Source: Fodinibius sp052060035 (GTDB lineage Bacteria > Bacteroidota > Rhodothermia > Balneolales > Balneolaceae). From it: a DNA stretch of 64,000 nt. The position numbers were made by a program, and so were the translations under genes. The stretch spans positions 248,001 through 312,000 of the forward strand of contig NZ_JBPOEA010000002.1 of NCBI RefSeq assembly GCF_052060035.1. Direction: 5' to 3'. Below the pieces are notes generated by a model that searched no databases, was not told where the DNA came from, and was given only the letters and a program-made list of their open reading frames with translations. Of this stretch, positions 1-9,800 are shown one piece after another (positions within the stretch are counted from its first letter, which is position 1; every line of letters starts with the position of its first letter).

Positions 1-2688
1 CGTATCCTCAGTGATGTTCGGTGGCTGCTGCGTTTCTGAGGTATCTTTGGCAGGGGTTACCACAAAATGTAATCCTTCCACAAAATCTCCCTCAGCAAGG
101 GCTTCTACCTCAATGCCCATGGTGTCGGGTTCAGCCTCCGATTGAAGGAAGTCTAACTGGTTAGGATCAATAAACAGCTGGTATTTTCCGGGCGGAACCT
201 CATACGTATAGAAGGAACCGTCGGAAAAGGTACGCATTTCTTTGCTGAAGGGCTCCCGTTTAGAGCTATCATCAAAATTTGACTTAAGGTAAAGCCGTAC
301 GCCACTGAGTCCCTCCAGTTCTTTCCCCCGTTTTCGATCAACACGGCCCGAAATAACGCCCGACAAATAAAAAGGGATTTCAATGGTTTTGTACTGATTG
401 GGATCAGTGATCATTGAAAAGTTTTCGACATCCGGGACCAGTAGTGGGTTACTTAAGGCCCCCTTGTTTATTTCAAGATCGTAACGGTAGTAGGGCAAAA
501 GTTGAGAAATGTAATTAATGCCTTTGTTTACCTTTGTTTGGCCGCCGGCCCGATTCATGCGAACAGCAGGATCAGTAATCACATCATCGGTACTATCCTG
601 ATAGCTGCCATCATTATTATTATCCACAAACAAGCGCACCGCTGCACCGGCTTGTCCCACCTGTTGTCGGTTATTAAGTAAGAGTTGGTCTCCATAAGAG
701 TCATATCCTATGGAACCACGCAGGCTTTGGTTAAGGGTAACATCAGATCCGGTAGTTCGAGCGGAGGTGTTGCTGCGCACTTTATTGAAATCAATGGTTA
801 CGTTGAGACTAAGCGAATTAAATCCACCCAGAAAATTACGTCCATAGGTTAGTTGCAGCCGACCCGTTTGAAAAAGATCACGGGAAAGCTGAAACTCCAT
901 CTCTTCCAGCTCTTGAAGGCCGGGCAGGTAAGAAAGCTGTCCGCGAATAAACATTCCTCGCAAGAGTGCGGGCACGTCATTAAAACGACCCATCGAGTAA
1001 GTGTAGGAATTCGTAATGCGAGACGAGGACGTTGTTTGCCACTGAATATTCCCCGATTGTTGATCCTGGTATCCCAGACGGATATTGAGACGCCCCAACC
1101 TGGAACTTAGGTCTGCACGATACCGAATAAGGGTCGCAGATCCTCTGGTTTGGTAGGTAGAAGACCATCGCATGTTAAGCGGTACCTCTCCAAGTTGGAA
1201 GGGGGTAAACAGAGATACGCGTCCAAGGTGGTCGCTGCCTCCGGTGTTATAAAGACGACTTTCCCCTGGATTATAATCATACGACAAATTCCAGCTGGCG
1301 CCACTATTATATACGACGCTGGATGATAACCTGTAGAAATTTTCGGAATTAGCACTGGCACTAACCAAATACTTGGTGAAAAGTCGGGCATTCAGGGTGC
1401 CGGTAAAAGAAGGTAATGAGCTATGGTAATTAGTCAAATACTCGGTAGATCCTGAAGCGGTGAGCCAGTTGGTGATACCTGCCGATAAACTGGCCTCTCC
1501 CAAATATCCGCGCTCACTGGACCCCAGAACAGGATTTTCAAGCTGGCCGCCGCTAAGGCTGTAGTCCACTTCTCCCGGTGGTAAATAATCGAAAGGGACT
1601 TGAATACGAGAACTGCGCTGCATTGACTGGCCGGCAGGAGTATAAATTTGTACAGAGTAATTCGTACTTCCGTAAGTTAGGGGAACTAAAAATCGGTAGT
1701 TGCCGGATTCGTCCGCTTTCTGGAAATCGACCAAGCGGTTGTTGAGATAAAGTTCCACCTCGGATTGTGGAGGTACATTGCCCTCAATGGGGTAACGGTC
1801 AAAAAGACGACGCGGTTCTATGGGTTTGTTAGATATTTTGATGCCCGTAATGGCTCGACTGCTTATGCCTTCGGAATTCGTTTGTCCGGCAATAACACTG
1901 CTAAAATAATTATTATCCCGCTGTACATAACGCCAGCGCAATCCCTGTGTAGTTAGTTGACTCTGCTGATCAGAAAAAGCCCCAAAAATATTTCCCTGAA
2001 CGTCACCGGCCATAACTTCTGCACCAAGGCTATTACTAAAAGTAAAGAGTTGGGAATTATTGGAATAGACCGCTGATAAGTTATAGTCAAGAAATGCCCC
2101 GTTGAGCGTTTGATAATTGCGATCGTATTGTAGAGGATAGTAGCTGCGGTCAAAAAGGGGCTCGTCCCGATCCAATCGCTTACGCTCTTGCTTACGTTCA
2201 TAGGCGGCTACCACCGGCATCTTGTCGGTAGTTTCCAGGTCGAGCGTAAGATTATTAAAGTTAGTGGTAAAGGTAAGGCCGAATAATTTTTTAAAAACTT
2301 CCGGTTTGAGAAAGTAATCGATTTCTTTAATTAGGAAATCCTCAGCCTGCAGTTCTAATTCTGCACCACCGGCTTTTGCTATCTGATTACGGAAGTCCAG
2401 CTGATAATCGGTTTCACCGAGATAGACGCCCGAAATGGAGAGCGTCCCTTGATCGACCGTGTGATTAATTTCAAGAAGTGAAAACAGTTCACGAACCGGC
2501 AGGTAAAACTGATTGTCTTTATAGTAGGCGGTTACGTAGTTACTGACGACACCACGGTATTGAAAGGTAAGATACACCTCGGTGCCGTTTTCGTTTTGTT
2601 GAGCCTGAGCTACCGATGCAAGGGCACACAGCAGCCAAACTGTTGCCGAAAAGGCAAGTGTTTTAATCGATAGCCATTGGTTGTTCAC
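1..2688 (-). CDS. Outer-membrane usher-like protein of a chaperone-usher system (C-terminus beyond window)
   Basis: Likely secretes and assembles the pilins encoded upstream. Reading the minus strand gives an uninterrupted 896 codons to the window edge. The chosen start is a GTG at 2688 overlapping the chaperone stop by 4 bases (GTGA), giving MNNQWLSIKTLAFSATVWLL and a signal peptide ending near ASVAQAQ. The N-terminal part has the usher-like pattern NGTEVYLTFQYRG then FYLPVRELFSLLEI. A middle segment, VELYLNNRLVDFQKADESG, fits the usher plug region. Then comes a long Tyr/Ser-rich beta-barrel-like stretch. The last roughly 100 visible residues resemble a prealbumin-like domain (GVRLYLKSNFDD, then VPPGKYQLFIDP). 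The C-terminal end is missing. Assignment to the FimD/PapC family is by motif and gene order, not by search; another beta-barrel secretion protein is the alternative. Confidence 0.72.
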   Translation of the reverse strand, partial: MNNQWLSIKTLAFSATVWLLCALASVAQAQQNENGTEVYLTFQYRGVVSNYVTAYYKDNQFYLPVRELFSLLEINHTVDQGTLSISGVYLGETDYQLDFRNQIAKAGGAELELQAEDFLIKEIDYFLKPEVFKKLFGLTFTTNFNNLTLDLETTDKMPVVAAYERKQERKRLDRDEPLFDRSYYPLQYDRNYQTLNGAFLDYNLSAVYSNNSQLFTFSNSLGAEVMAGDVQGNIFGAFSDQQSQLTTQGLRWRYVQRDNNYFSSVIAGQTNSEGISSRAITGIKISNKPIEPRRLFDRYPIEGNVPPQSEVELYLNNRLVDFQKADESGNYRFLVPLTYGSTNYSVQIYTPAGQSMQRSSRIQVPFDYLPPGEVDYSLSGGQLENPVLGSSERGYLGEASLSAGITNWLTASGSTEYLTNYHSSLPSFTGTLNARLFTKYLVSASANSENFYRLSSSVVYNSGASWNLSYDYNPGESRLYNTGGSDHLGRVSLFTPFQLGEVPLNMRWSSTYQTRGSATLIRYRADLSSRLGRLNIRLGYQDQQSGNIQWQTTSSSRITNSYTYSMGRFNDVPALLRGMFIRGQLSYLPGLQELEEMEFQLSRDLFQTGRLQLTYGRNFLGGFNSLSLNVTIDFNKVRSNTSARTTGSDVTLNQSLRGSIGYDSYGDQLLLNNRQQVGQAGAAVRLFVDNNNDGSYQDSTDDVITDPAVRMNRAGGQTKVNKGINYISQLLPYYRYDLEINKGALSNPLLVPDVENFSMITDPNQYKTIEIPFYLSGVISGRVDRKRGKELEGLSGVRLYLKSNFDDSSKREPFSKEMRTFSDGSFYTYEVPPGKYQLFIDPNQLDFLQSEAEPDTMGIEVEALAEGDFVEGLHFVVTPAKDTSETQQPPNITEDT

Positions 2689-3533
2689 TCAATCGTTATC
2701 TGCTTTTCAAATGATACGGGCTGTATTTGCAAGAGCTTGTCTTGATTAATGTCACGCCGCTGTGATGTGATTTCACCGGAAATGGTATACTGGCCGGGAT
2801 CTAACTCTGAAAGATCTATGTTGAAGGTTCGCGTAATGGTTGTATATACCGAGTTAGTCGTATTGGTGTCCCAAACGGTTTCGCCGTTGCTATTTGATAC
2901 CTCCAAACTGATAGAACCTACAAAGGGCGCATTGCCGGTTTGTTCCATGCTTACCGCAATTTGACCGGTGTTATTTTCCTGATTAAAATCGACAGAAGAA
3001 ACTTTTACCCCTGTTTCAGCATTTTGGGTACGAAAGTGCGCGGCAATAACCTGGTTGACCACCAGATTAATTTGTGCTCCCACTTGTCCCTCTTCTACTG
3101 ATTCAATTGGAGGGGATACAGGGTTTGACCGAATTTTGACACGTGACCAGTACCCGCCAGGTTCTAAGCTATTGGGTGGGCGTGCAACAAAGCGCACCGT
3201 CTGTCGCTGATTGGGTTGCAGTGTAAAATTTTGTGGAAATACTTTCACCCAGTCGGCAATAGACTTGGTCTCGGCCAGCGTCGAATCATTCACAATTGTT
3301 AAGCTCCCATCTTTTGTAGTGGGATATCCAAATTCCGTGCTGATAGAAATTTCCTGTGCCTGTTGCCCGCCATTACTGATGGTCAGTGATCCAAACCGGT
3401 TCTGATTGTCAAAAAACAGGGAAGTGGGGGCAATGCTGACCTGCGCAATTGATTGGGTAGCAAAGATCAAGCTAAAACAAAAAACAAAAAATATTGCAGC
3501 TTTTTTAAGGTCGGTAGATGTCAATAATGTCAT
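2685..3533 (-). CDS. PapD-like periplasmic pilus chaperone
   Basis: A 282-aa protein with a signal peptide (hydrophobic stretch about residues 10-27, ending SIAQ), then two immunoglobulin-like halves. The N-domain carries the family pattern of an early beta strand (VSIAPTSLFFDN) and the segment FTLQPNQRQTVRFVARPP followed by GGYWSRVKI, which corresponds to the strand that in PapD/FimC follows the PGQ-type turn. Such chaperones hold secreted pilins by donor-strand complementation and deliver them to the usher. It is longer than FimC (about 240 aa). The stop overlaps the usher GTG, so the two are probably translationally coupled. A terminator hairpin separates it from the pilin gene upstream. 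The specific archaic or alternative subclass is not resolved. Confidence 0.78.
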   Translation of the reverse strand: MTLLTSTDLKKAAIFFVFCFSLIFATQSIAQVSIAPTSLFFDNQNRFGSLTISNGGQQAQEISISTEFGYPTTKDGSLTIVNDSTLAETKSIADWVKVFPQNFTLQPNQRQTVRFVARPPNSLEPGGYWSRVKIRSNPVSPPIESVEEGQVGAQINLVVNQVIAAHFRTQNAETGVKVSSVDFNQENNTGQIAVSMEQTGNAPFVGSISLEVSNSNGETVWDTNTTNSVYTTITRTFNIDLSELDPGQYTISGEITSQRRDINQDKLLQIQPVSFEKQITIE

Positions 3534-3591
3534 GATAGATAATATTTGATCCCGATAAGTCAGCTACAATATATAGAAAGTTGCATTGTAT

Positions 3592-3624
3592 AAAAAAAGC
3601 TCCAAGCAATTACGCTTGGAGCTT
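3592..3624 (-). terminator. Intrinsic terminator between pilin gene and chaperone gene
   Basis: An 11-bp perfect stem (AAGCTCCAAGC, 3597-3607, with GCTTGGAGCTT, 3614-3624) and a 6-base loop, followed on the minus strand by seven U. A T-run also lies on the other side (3630-3636), so it could act in both directions. It sits 21 bases after the stop of the pilin gene and before the chaperone gene. It could make the pilin the most abundant product by partial readthrough. Confidence 0.85.
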
Positions 3625-3644
3625 GGCATTTTTTTATTCAATGC

Positions 3645-4199
3645 CTAGAAAGTGTATTCTACTGATAAAGTAAGATCAGTAGTATTGTCATAAGTTCCGC
3701 TTGCTAATCCGCCACCATCATTATCTGTTGCAGATAGTGTTCCACCTATCCAAATAGTCGCAGAACCATTAGTGAGTGTTACATTAGATCCACTTGTAAA
3801 GGAAGATCCGCCTCGGTCCGTATTAATGTCGTCTGTAGCTGAGGACAGTGTAGCAGTTAGTGATAGTATATCAGTTGATGAAGAATGAGTTAAATCAACA
3901 CTTGAATTGTCTAACGTAACTTTCACTTGTTGACTGCCTGAACCAGTGATATTATATCGCCCAGCGGTATAGTCGGTGCCTGCAGAACCATTTAAGTTTG
4001 AGTCACCACTTGTATTTTTAGGATCTAGAGTAGCGCCACTAAAACTAGTTGTAAAAGTACCAAAATCAAGGGCACTATCAGTTGAATAAGTTACTTCTGA
4101 AATTACATCAGCAGTAGTAGTAACTGCTTGTCCAAAAACGCTTCCGCTGAACATTAAAACGAAAGCTAAAGCCGAGAGTAAAGAGATTGACCGTTTCAT
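3645..4199 (-). CDS. DUF4402-like pilin, probable major subunit
   Basis: A 184-aa secreted protein with signal peptide MKRSISLLSALAFVLMFSGS ending VFGQ. The mature part is Ser/Thr/Gly-rich and has the DUF4402 layout: an early strand ending ALDFGTF, a central region with GRYNITGSGSQQVKVTL, then ATIWIGGTL and a closing strand LTLSVEYTF. The penultimate aromatic residue in the last strand and the alternating hydrophobic N-terminal strand match subunits that polymerise by donor-strand exchange. It stands alone between a 760-bp upstream gap and its own terminator, unlike the three overlapping pilin genes further upstream, which suggests the highest expression. Its role as structural subunit is inferred from the chaperone and usher next to it. 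Confidence 0.7.
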   Translation of the reverse strand: MKRSISLLSALAFVLMFSGSVFGQAVTTTADVISEVTYSTDSALDFGTFTTSFSGATLDPKNTSGDSNLNGSAGTDYTAGRYNITGSGSQQVKVTLDNSSVDLTHSSSTDILSLTATLSSATDDINTDRGGSSFTSGSNVTLTNGSATIWIGGTLSATDNDGGGLASGTYDNTTDLTLSVEYTF

Positions 4200-4560
4200 G
4201 ATATTCGTTGTTTAATTGTTTCGAGTAATAACCGTTTAATTTCTTTCTTCAGTTGAAACTTAAGGGGATTCTGTGAGCCTTAAAATTAAGTTCTATTAAT
4301 TAAGAACCTTTTAATCTGCATTAATGCCCTTTAATGTATTGTATTCCTTTTGGTTTGTGAAGCCATTGCAAATAGTTGCTATAGATGATATAAATAAGGA
4401 ATTCAAGTTTGGTAGCGCTTTTAAAAGGGTTGAAGTTCCGCCCGTGAAACTAATAAATAGTTGTCGCTTCGCAAATTACAAATCGTTAATATTACACTCC
4501 AATAATGGTGTCATTACGGTCTGCCAGCCGGCGTAGAAGTAACCTTCATTTAACAAAGAC
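4200..4560. other. Long leader/promoter region of the major pilin, no gene seen
   Basis: AT-rich stretch upstream of the pilin start. It must carry the pilin promoter, but no confident -33/-7 pair was identified. A 70-codon open frame on the plus strand (4324-4536) has no recognisable feature and is not accepted as a gene. Confidence 0.4.
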
Positions 4561-4681
4561 TGTCCTTGCGAACGTAGTGAAGCAATCTCCATGAAATGAC
4601 TTTCGAATGCATGGGAGATGAACCTTTAGATGCTACGCGATCCTCGTATAAGGAGATTCCTCCACGTTGGTCGGAATGACG
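4561..4681. repeat. Degenerate dispersed palindromic repeat, copy 1
   Basis: Begins with TTGCGAACGTAGTGAAGCAA and TCTCC, and ends with GGAGATTCCTCC followed by GGTCGGAATGACG, an imperfect inverted arrangement. This is the widespread intergenic repeat type whose ends read roughly GTCATTGCGAGC and GAGATTGCTTC. It is decayed and non-coding. Confidence 0.6.
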
Positions 4682-4733
4682 TTCTTTTATGGCTACTTTT
4701 CGCAGTGACACTGTTTTTTAAAAACCAACGGCT

Positions 4734-4877
4734 GTCATTACGAACAAGCGAATGGAATGAGCGAAGTGTGGTAATCTCCATGATACGAGTAACAGGTGGC
4801 TAAGTGGTTCTCCCTTTGATACTATGCGAGCCTTCTCGGGGACATTACGTCGGTCGGCAGGCCTCCTTCGTAATGAC
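4734..4877. repeat. Dispersed palindromic repeat, copy 2, with perfect 11-bp terminal inverted repeats
   Basis: Its ends are GTCATTACGAA (4734-4744) and TTCGTAATGAC (4867-4877), perfect inverted copies 144 bases apart. Internal GTGTGGTAATCTCC resembles copy 1 (GTGAAGCAATCTCC). A further fragment, AGCAATCTCTGTGAAATAG, follows at about 4891-4909. It looks like a small non-autonomous element or REP-like repeat; no transposase is encoded. Confidence 0.6.
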
Positions 4878-4959
4878 ACTGCTTTTATAGTAGCAATCTC
4901 TGTGAAATAGCTTATGAATGTTACAAAGGCCTCCCTTTATCCAGCAATAGCCAAAAATC

Positions 4960-5496
4960 CTAAATGTACTCCACATTTAACACGATTTCGTTGGCGTAGG
5001 TGCCATCCTGGACATCCCCAATATCTACCGAACCGTATATAAAAATATAGATGGAATTCCACGGGCCGGGTTTGGGGTTGGGTTCCACTTTAATATTACT
5101 GGTCGCATCAGGTAGCGGATTGGAGTTTTCATAATTTTGAGTCGAATAGCCGTATCGAGAAAAGAGTTCCAGCGGAATAACATCATCAACAGCAGGATTG
5201 TTATGGCGAAGCTCGGTGGGTTTATCGAGTGTTACCAAAAGCATTTGGTTTTCAAGAGCGGTAATACTGAATATCCCCATGTTGATACTTCCCAATTCAA
5301 TCATGCGTCTACCGGTGTTGGTCATCAAGGTGCCAAAATCGAGCGGTTGTTCCGTTTGAGCAGTAATTTCCGAGTCAATATCGAGTCGAAGATCGATGAA
5401 TTGAGCTTGGGTATTGATTGTCCCAACAAAGAAAAAGACTATCCCACAAAAGAGGGTTTTTAAAATTGCGGGTAAATCTTGGTCATGCTTAGTCAT
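4960..5496 (-). CDS. DUF4402-like minor pilin 3
   Basis: A 178-aa secreted protein with an N-terminal hydrophobic segment (about residues 10-28, ending NTQAQ) and the strand pattern shared with its neighbours: EQPLDFGTL early, ALENQMLLVTLDK in the middle, IYIFIYGSV late, and the closing strand IVLNVEYI. It overlaps the preceding pilin gene by 8 bases and is the third of three tightly overlapping genes. Sequence identity to the neighbours is low, so these are probably distinct minor or tip subunits rather than recent duplicates. Confidence 0.65.
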   Translation of the reverse strand: MTKHDQDLPAILKTLFCGIVFFFVGTINTQAQFIDLRLDIDSEITAQTEQPLDFGTLMTNTGRRMIELGSINMGIFSITALENQMLLVTLDKPTELRHNNPAVDDVIPLELFSRYGYSTQNYENSNPLPDATSNIKVEPNPKPGPWNSIYIFIYGSVDIGDVQDGTYANEIVLNVEYI

Positions 5497-6091
5497 AGCT
5501 GATTGTAATCGTATAATTACCGGTATAAGATCCTGCAGACGTATTATTTGGCACTGTTATATCCCCATATAAATAAAGATAAAAGGTTTCATATATAGGG
5601 TTGGAATAGTCACTTTTGGGATCTAGATCAGTTGCATTGGTGGGTGGGGTAGGCGGAGGATTAGGCGGTTGGCTTTGTCGTTCTAAAACGGGTACCCGGA
5701 TGTTAAATCCATTATTAGTGACATTGATATATTTTAGCGGGACACTAGCCGGTGTTTTAACGTCTCCCAGCTGATTACTATAAGCCGCCTTAAGGGTGAA
5801 ATCAATGGCTTCGTTATTAGTGTTTGTCAAATTTTGCGGACCAGATACGTCAATGTAAATATCCAGGTATTTTACGCCTACAATCTCAATGATGGTATAA
5901 TTGCCCTCATGGACATCCAGAGAATAAGTACTTCCATCAGCGATTAGGGGACCCACATCATTGAAATCAAGATCCTGCGGGGTGTTGATAACTTCCAAAC
6001 CGTAGTCGGCATAGGCACTAAAATTAATTTGTCCATACCCAGCCGATGGAATAAGAAATAGGAGCGATATATAGCATAGTATTTTTTTCAT
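5489..6091 (-). CDS. DUF4402-like minor pilin 2
   Basis: About 200 aa when started at MKKILCYISLLFLIPSAGYG (6091), which gives a compact signal peptide and a 4-base gap to the previous gene. An upstream ATG at 6109 would add six residues and overlap by 14 bases. The mature part starts with alternating hydrophobic residues and QDLDFNDVGP (equivalent to LDFGT), contains a Pro-rich segment (QPPNPPPTPP, about residue 145) as a linker-like insertion, then FYLYLYGDITV and the closing strand YTITISYD. It is part of the three-gene minor pilin operon. Confidence 0.62.
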   Translation of the reverse strand: MKKILCYISLLFLIPSAGYGQINFSAYADYGLEVINTPQDLDFNDVGPLIADGSTYSLDVHEGNYTIIEIVGVKYLDIYIDVSGPQNLTNTNNEAIDFTLKAAYSNQLGDVKTPASVPLKYINVTNNGFNIRVPVLERQSQPPNPPPTPPTNATDLDPKSDYSNPIYETFYLYLYGDITVPNNTSAGSYTGNYTITISYD

Positions 6092-6095
6092 CTCC

Positions 6096-6617
6096 TTATA
6101 TATACTCAATATCTACCGTGAATTCACCTTGATAGTTGCCGGGACTGGCCGTTGAAACATCTACGCTGCCGCCAATCCAGAGATAAAAGCGACCTTCCTC
6201 ATTAAACTGAAAGTCGCGGTTTTCGCGGTCCAGCAGTTCGGCCGAAGATTGATCATCTTCGGTATTACCGGCTACCTGGTAATTAAAAATCAATGTTTCA
6301 GCCCCATTCAGTTGAGTAAGTTCGCGCTGCTTGAGGTAGCTTATACGTATTTCGGAATTTGCACTTCCGATGGCGATCATCTTACCGGCGTTGGTACTGT
6401 TCAGTGGGTTTATGCGGATCTGGTCATTGTCTGATTCAGCTTCTGATAAGTTCATTGATTGTATAGTGATCATCTCAATACTGCTGATCACCCGTGCCGA
6501 AACATTAATGTTTACATCAGTCCCACTTCTGTTTTGTTGCGCCAACATAGAGCCGTAAGGAAAAAAAATGAATATGAACCCAATCAGGATTGCAACAACA
6601 GATCTACTTTTCATCAT
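6096..6617 (-). CDS. DUF4402-like minor pilin 1
   Basis: A 173-aa secreted protein with a signal peptide (residues 1-26, ending SMLAQ) and the shared fold pattern: VNINVSARVISSIEMITIQSM at the N-terminus (the donor-strand position), NAGKMIAIGSANSEIRISYL in the middle, FYLWIGGSVDVS late, and closing strand FTVDIEYI. It is first in the overlapping minor pilin set. The LDFGT motif is absent at the equivalent place, so it may have a specialised position such as tip or base. Confidence 0.62.
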   Translation of the reverse strand: MMKSRSVVAILIGFIFIFFPYGSMLAQQNRSGTDVNINVSARVISSIEMITIQSMNLSEAESDNDQIRINPLNSTNAGKMIAIGSANSEIRISYLKQRELTQLNGAETLIFNYQVAGNTEDDQSSAELLDRENRDFQFNEEGRFYLWIGGSVDVSTASPGNYQGEFTVDIEYI

Positions 6618-6701
6618 GTGAGATTATTTAGCCGTCTACAGAATTAGATTATAAAATGAGCAACCTAAAGCAGGTGTCATAATATTTGTTTATAACATAA
6701 A

Positions 6702-6735
6702 ATAAAAAATGCGGAGGAGAGGTTCCCTCTGCATT
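6702..6735 (-). terminator. Terminator after the giant adhesin gene
   Basis: Imperfect hairpin AATGCGGAGG (6708-6717) with CCCTCTGCATT (6725-6735), followed on the minus strand by a U-rich run (complement of AATAAAAAAT). A second small stem, ACCCC/GGGGT, lies at 6777-6795. It separates adhesin and pilin transcription. Confidence 0.65.
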
Positions 6736-6807
6736 AGTAAATCTTAAGGTAGATAAGTGGATTCTAAATCAGTAAGACCCCTTGCGAAGTGGGGTTAAGC
6801 CTTGCGG

Positions 6808-9800
6808 TTACTTGATGTACGTAATTTTCTTAGAAAACTGTTTTCCTTCGGCCCGCATTACAACAATATAAATGCCGCTGGCCAGCTGATTGGGCGTCCA
6901 GTCAATTTCATGATAATCGGCCGGACGTCGTTCGTCCAAAATGGTTTTTACTTTACGTCCCAATATATCATAGACATGGATTTGTACTTCACTCTCAACC
7001 GGGGTATTATACTCGATGGTTGTTTTTTCGGTGAACGGATTTGGATAGTTTTTGCCAAGCGAATACTCGTTGGGCACATCCGAACCGTCGGCACCGGGTG
7101 AGATGCGAATGACAAATCGGCTTTCTTCGTCACTACTTTTCTGTTGTGACTTTGCCTGTACATCTGGTTTTGGATTATTAACCAACTTAAAATTTTCTAC
7201 GGTATTCTGGAGGGGCGTTTTCGCCTTCGACTGTGACAGATTAAAACTGTAGAAGGTATTTTTTCGGAGATCGATTTTTTCGCCACTTTTGCGGTCTTCC
7301 AGGATAATAGTCCATTCCTCAGGCACATCGCCAAATTTCGGCCAGGAGAGGGTATATTCGCCATTAATCGCTTGACCATCTTTGAATCCACCTACATGCA
7401 GCGGGATGGAAACTTCTTTTCCAAACGAGCGTGCCAGGTTATTAATCGCTAATTCGGTACCATCATCAAATGTGGTAAAAAGCTCTAAATAGGTTTCCGT
7501 TTCGAAGGGTAGCAATCGGTAGCCGTCACGCCGATCTTTGTCATTACTGCCGTCGGGGGTTAGCGTGATGTGGGTTTCCGTTTCAAGGGTATCAGCTTCA
7601 AGCTTAAATCCTATCGAGGCTGGTTTCTTTTGCGATTTCCCATAGAACTTGGCGCCGGTTGTTTTTGCTGATTTATTTGCCGTTAGTTCGGGAGTAGCCC
7701 CGTTTGCTTTAACCCAGAATGCTTGGAAAGGAGCAATGAGTCCATTTTCTAAGGATCCATCAATACCATTCCAGGTTTGATAGCTGTTGGTAGATGGGTC
7801 CCAAACATAGATTACATTATCGATATTTGTTTTTGTCCAGTTGGTATCATCCCAGTCGATACTGGCTGCCCAGGGGTTGGCAAGTAAATTCCAACCCACC
7901 ATGGACTCAATGGTATCCGCCGAAGCGGTATAGGTTACAGCGCTAAAATTAAAGGTAGTATTTTGGTACTGATATTCTTCGCCGCTAATGCTAAGTGTTT
8001 TGGGGAGGGAGGTATTGTAATTATTATCTCCATCAACATTGCCAAAGGCATAGAAGAAATATCCCCTGCCTGTGGAATCAGCATTAGCAAGATGGACATT
8101 ATTATTGATATCAGCAGGTTTTCGCCAGCGTTGGTTATCGGTGCAGGGAGTGCTATTGCCATCTTGATCGGTACACTGTGCATTCTCAAGATAGTAAAGA
8201 AGATTTGGTTGTTTGTTGGGATAATCGGAATTTGCTATGCCCTGCGTTTCAAGTTCATCAAAAAGATCTGAAAAAGTGGAATTTATGGGCGATCCCATCA
8301 TAATCCAACCCTTATTGTTAATTGAACGCCGGATTCGAAGTGATCCGTTGTTGTAGGTCTGGTTGGGAGCAATTAAGCTTTTGCCGGATGAGATAATCAG
8401 CTCTCCATTTTCTAATGTCAGGTTACCATCGACAATAATATCTTCAGTAGTGCGAACTCCATTAATGTTGTTAATTACAGCATTTTGCACTTGGCTCAGG
8501 CTGTTAATTTGTTGTCTTTGCAGGTTGGGATAATCTGCGAAATTCTCCCCTTGCCGAATGCCAAAGATTACAGTTCCTTGGCTTGTATCAATGTTTAGAA
8601 GGCTTAAATCACCCGAAACGACCAGTGTATTATTGTTAAGGATAAATTGTCCGTCACCGGTTAAGCTTTTAATATTATCAACGGTGATACCCGCATCTTG
8701 TGCAATTTCCAACGTATTTCCATCTGTGATAGTTAGTTCCGATGTATCAATAAGGTTTCCGGAAGTTACGGTTACATCATTAAGGATGTTCAGTTTTTGA
8801 GCAAGGAAATTGGTAGTTGATATTGTTTGAGGACTTTCGCCATTTAAAGTAATTTGAGAATCAGTGGTTCTTGCCAAAAAGCTGTTAAGGCTGACATCTC
8901 CACCAACCTCAATAGTCGTTGATTCACCGGCCGTAAAACTGCCTGAGCCCATAAAATTACCGCCTATCGATAATTCAGTATTGTCTTCAATATCCAGATT
9001 ACCATCAACGGTGGTATTACCTGATACCGTTATTGAGTTACCGCCAAAAAGGGTAAGTGATACTCCTGACTGAATTTCAAAACTTCCCATCTCAATATTG
9101 AGGTCCAAAACGGGTAAATCGCCAATATTAGGAATTATAACATAGTCTTGGGGAGTTGGAACAGTGCCTTGAGACCAGTTTTCGGGATTGGTCCAGTCTG
9201 TATTTGTTTTCCCTTTGCCACCAGCTGTCCAAGTATTGGGCACAACGATATCTATGGTAGCTGTTTGATTGACTGTCGTAGGTCCGGACCCAAATTCTGC
9301 AGTAAGTTGCACCAGTTCAACGGTACCGGAAGAAATGAGCGTGTCACGATAAACGCCTTTTGAAGCATCATAAGGTATATTTGAACCATTCGATAGCGTA
9401 GCGTCAGGAGATACGCCTCCGGTTGCTGCATTGTTTGCTTCGAGCTGTTCCAAGTTGAGAGAAACGGTATTAGACTGATAAACACGGTTTCCAAACTGGT
9501 CACGTAAAATAACACTAATTGCTGATTGGGAACTGTTGTCGTTTTGAATGACATCGGGAACAGCCGTAACGGTTGAGGTCGAAGCGGAAGGGGGCCCGGG
9601 AAGTACGATGAATGAACCGGTCGTGGAGGAAACGTTGTACAGATTATCAGCGGTAAGGGTGAGAGTTACAGCTGAGTCAGCCTCATTTACGGTTACCGAC
9701 TGACTCGCAGCACCACTCGAAAAATTGATCGTCGTGTTAGTACTTGAACTTAACGTTGCACTCGAAGAAAGGGTAGCGTTGCCATTAAAATCCTGTACTT

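Noticed and set aside
853..1391. Several open frames inside the first 2.7 kb on both strands
   Set aside because: They are shadows of the long minus-strand usher frame, which is open for 896 codons and has a convincing protein sequence.
4324..4536. 70-codon open frame upstream of the pilin gene
   Set aside because: No ribosome site, no protein-like pattern, opposite strand to its neighbours, and it lies in the presumed promoter region of the pilin gene.
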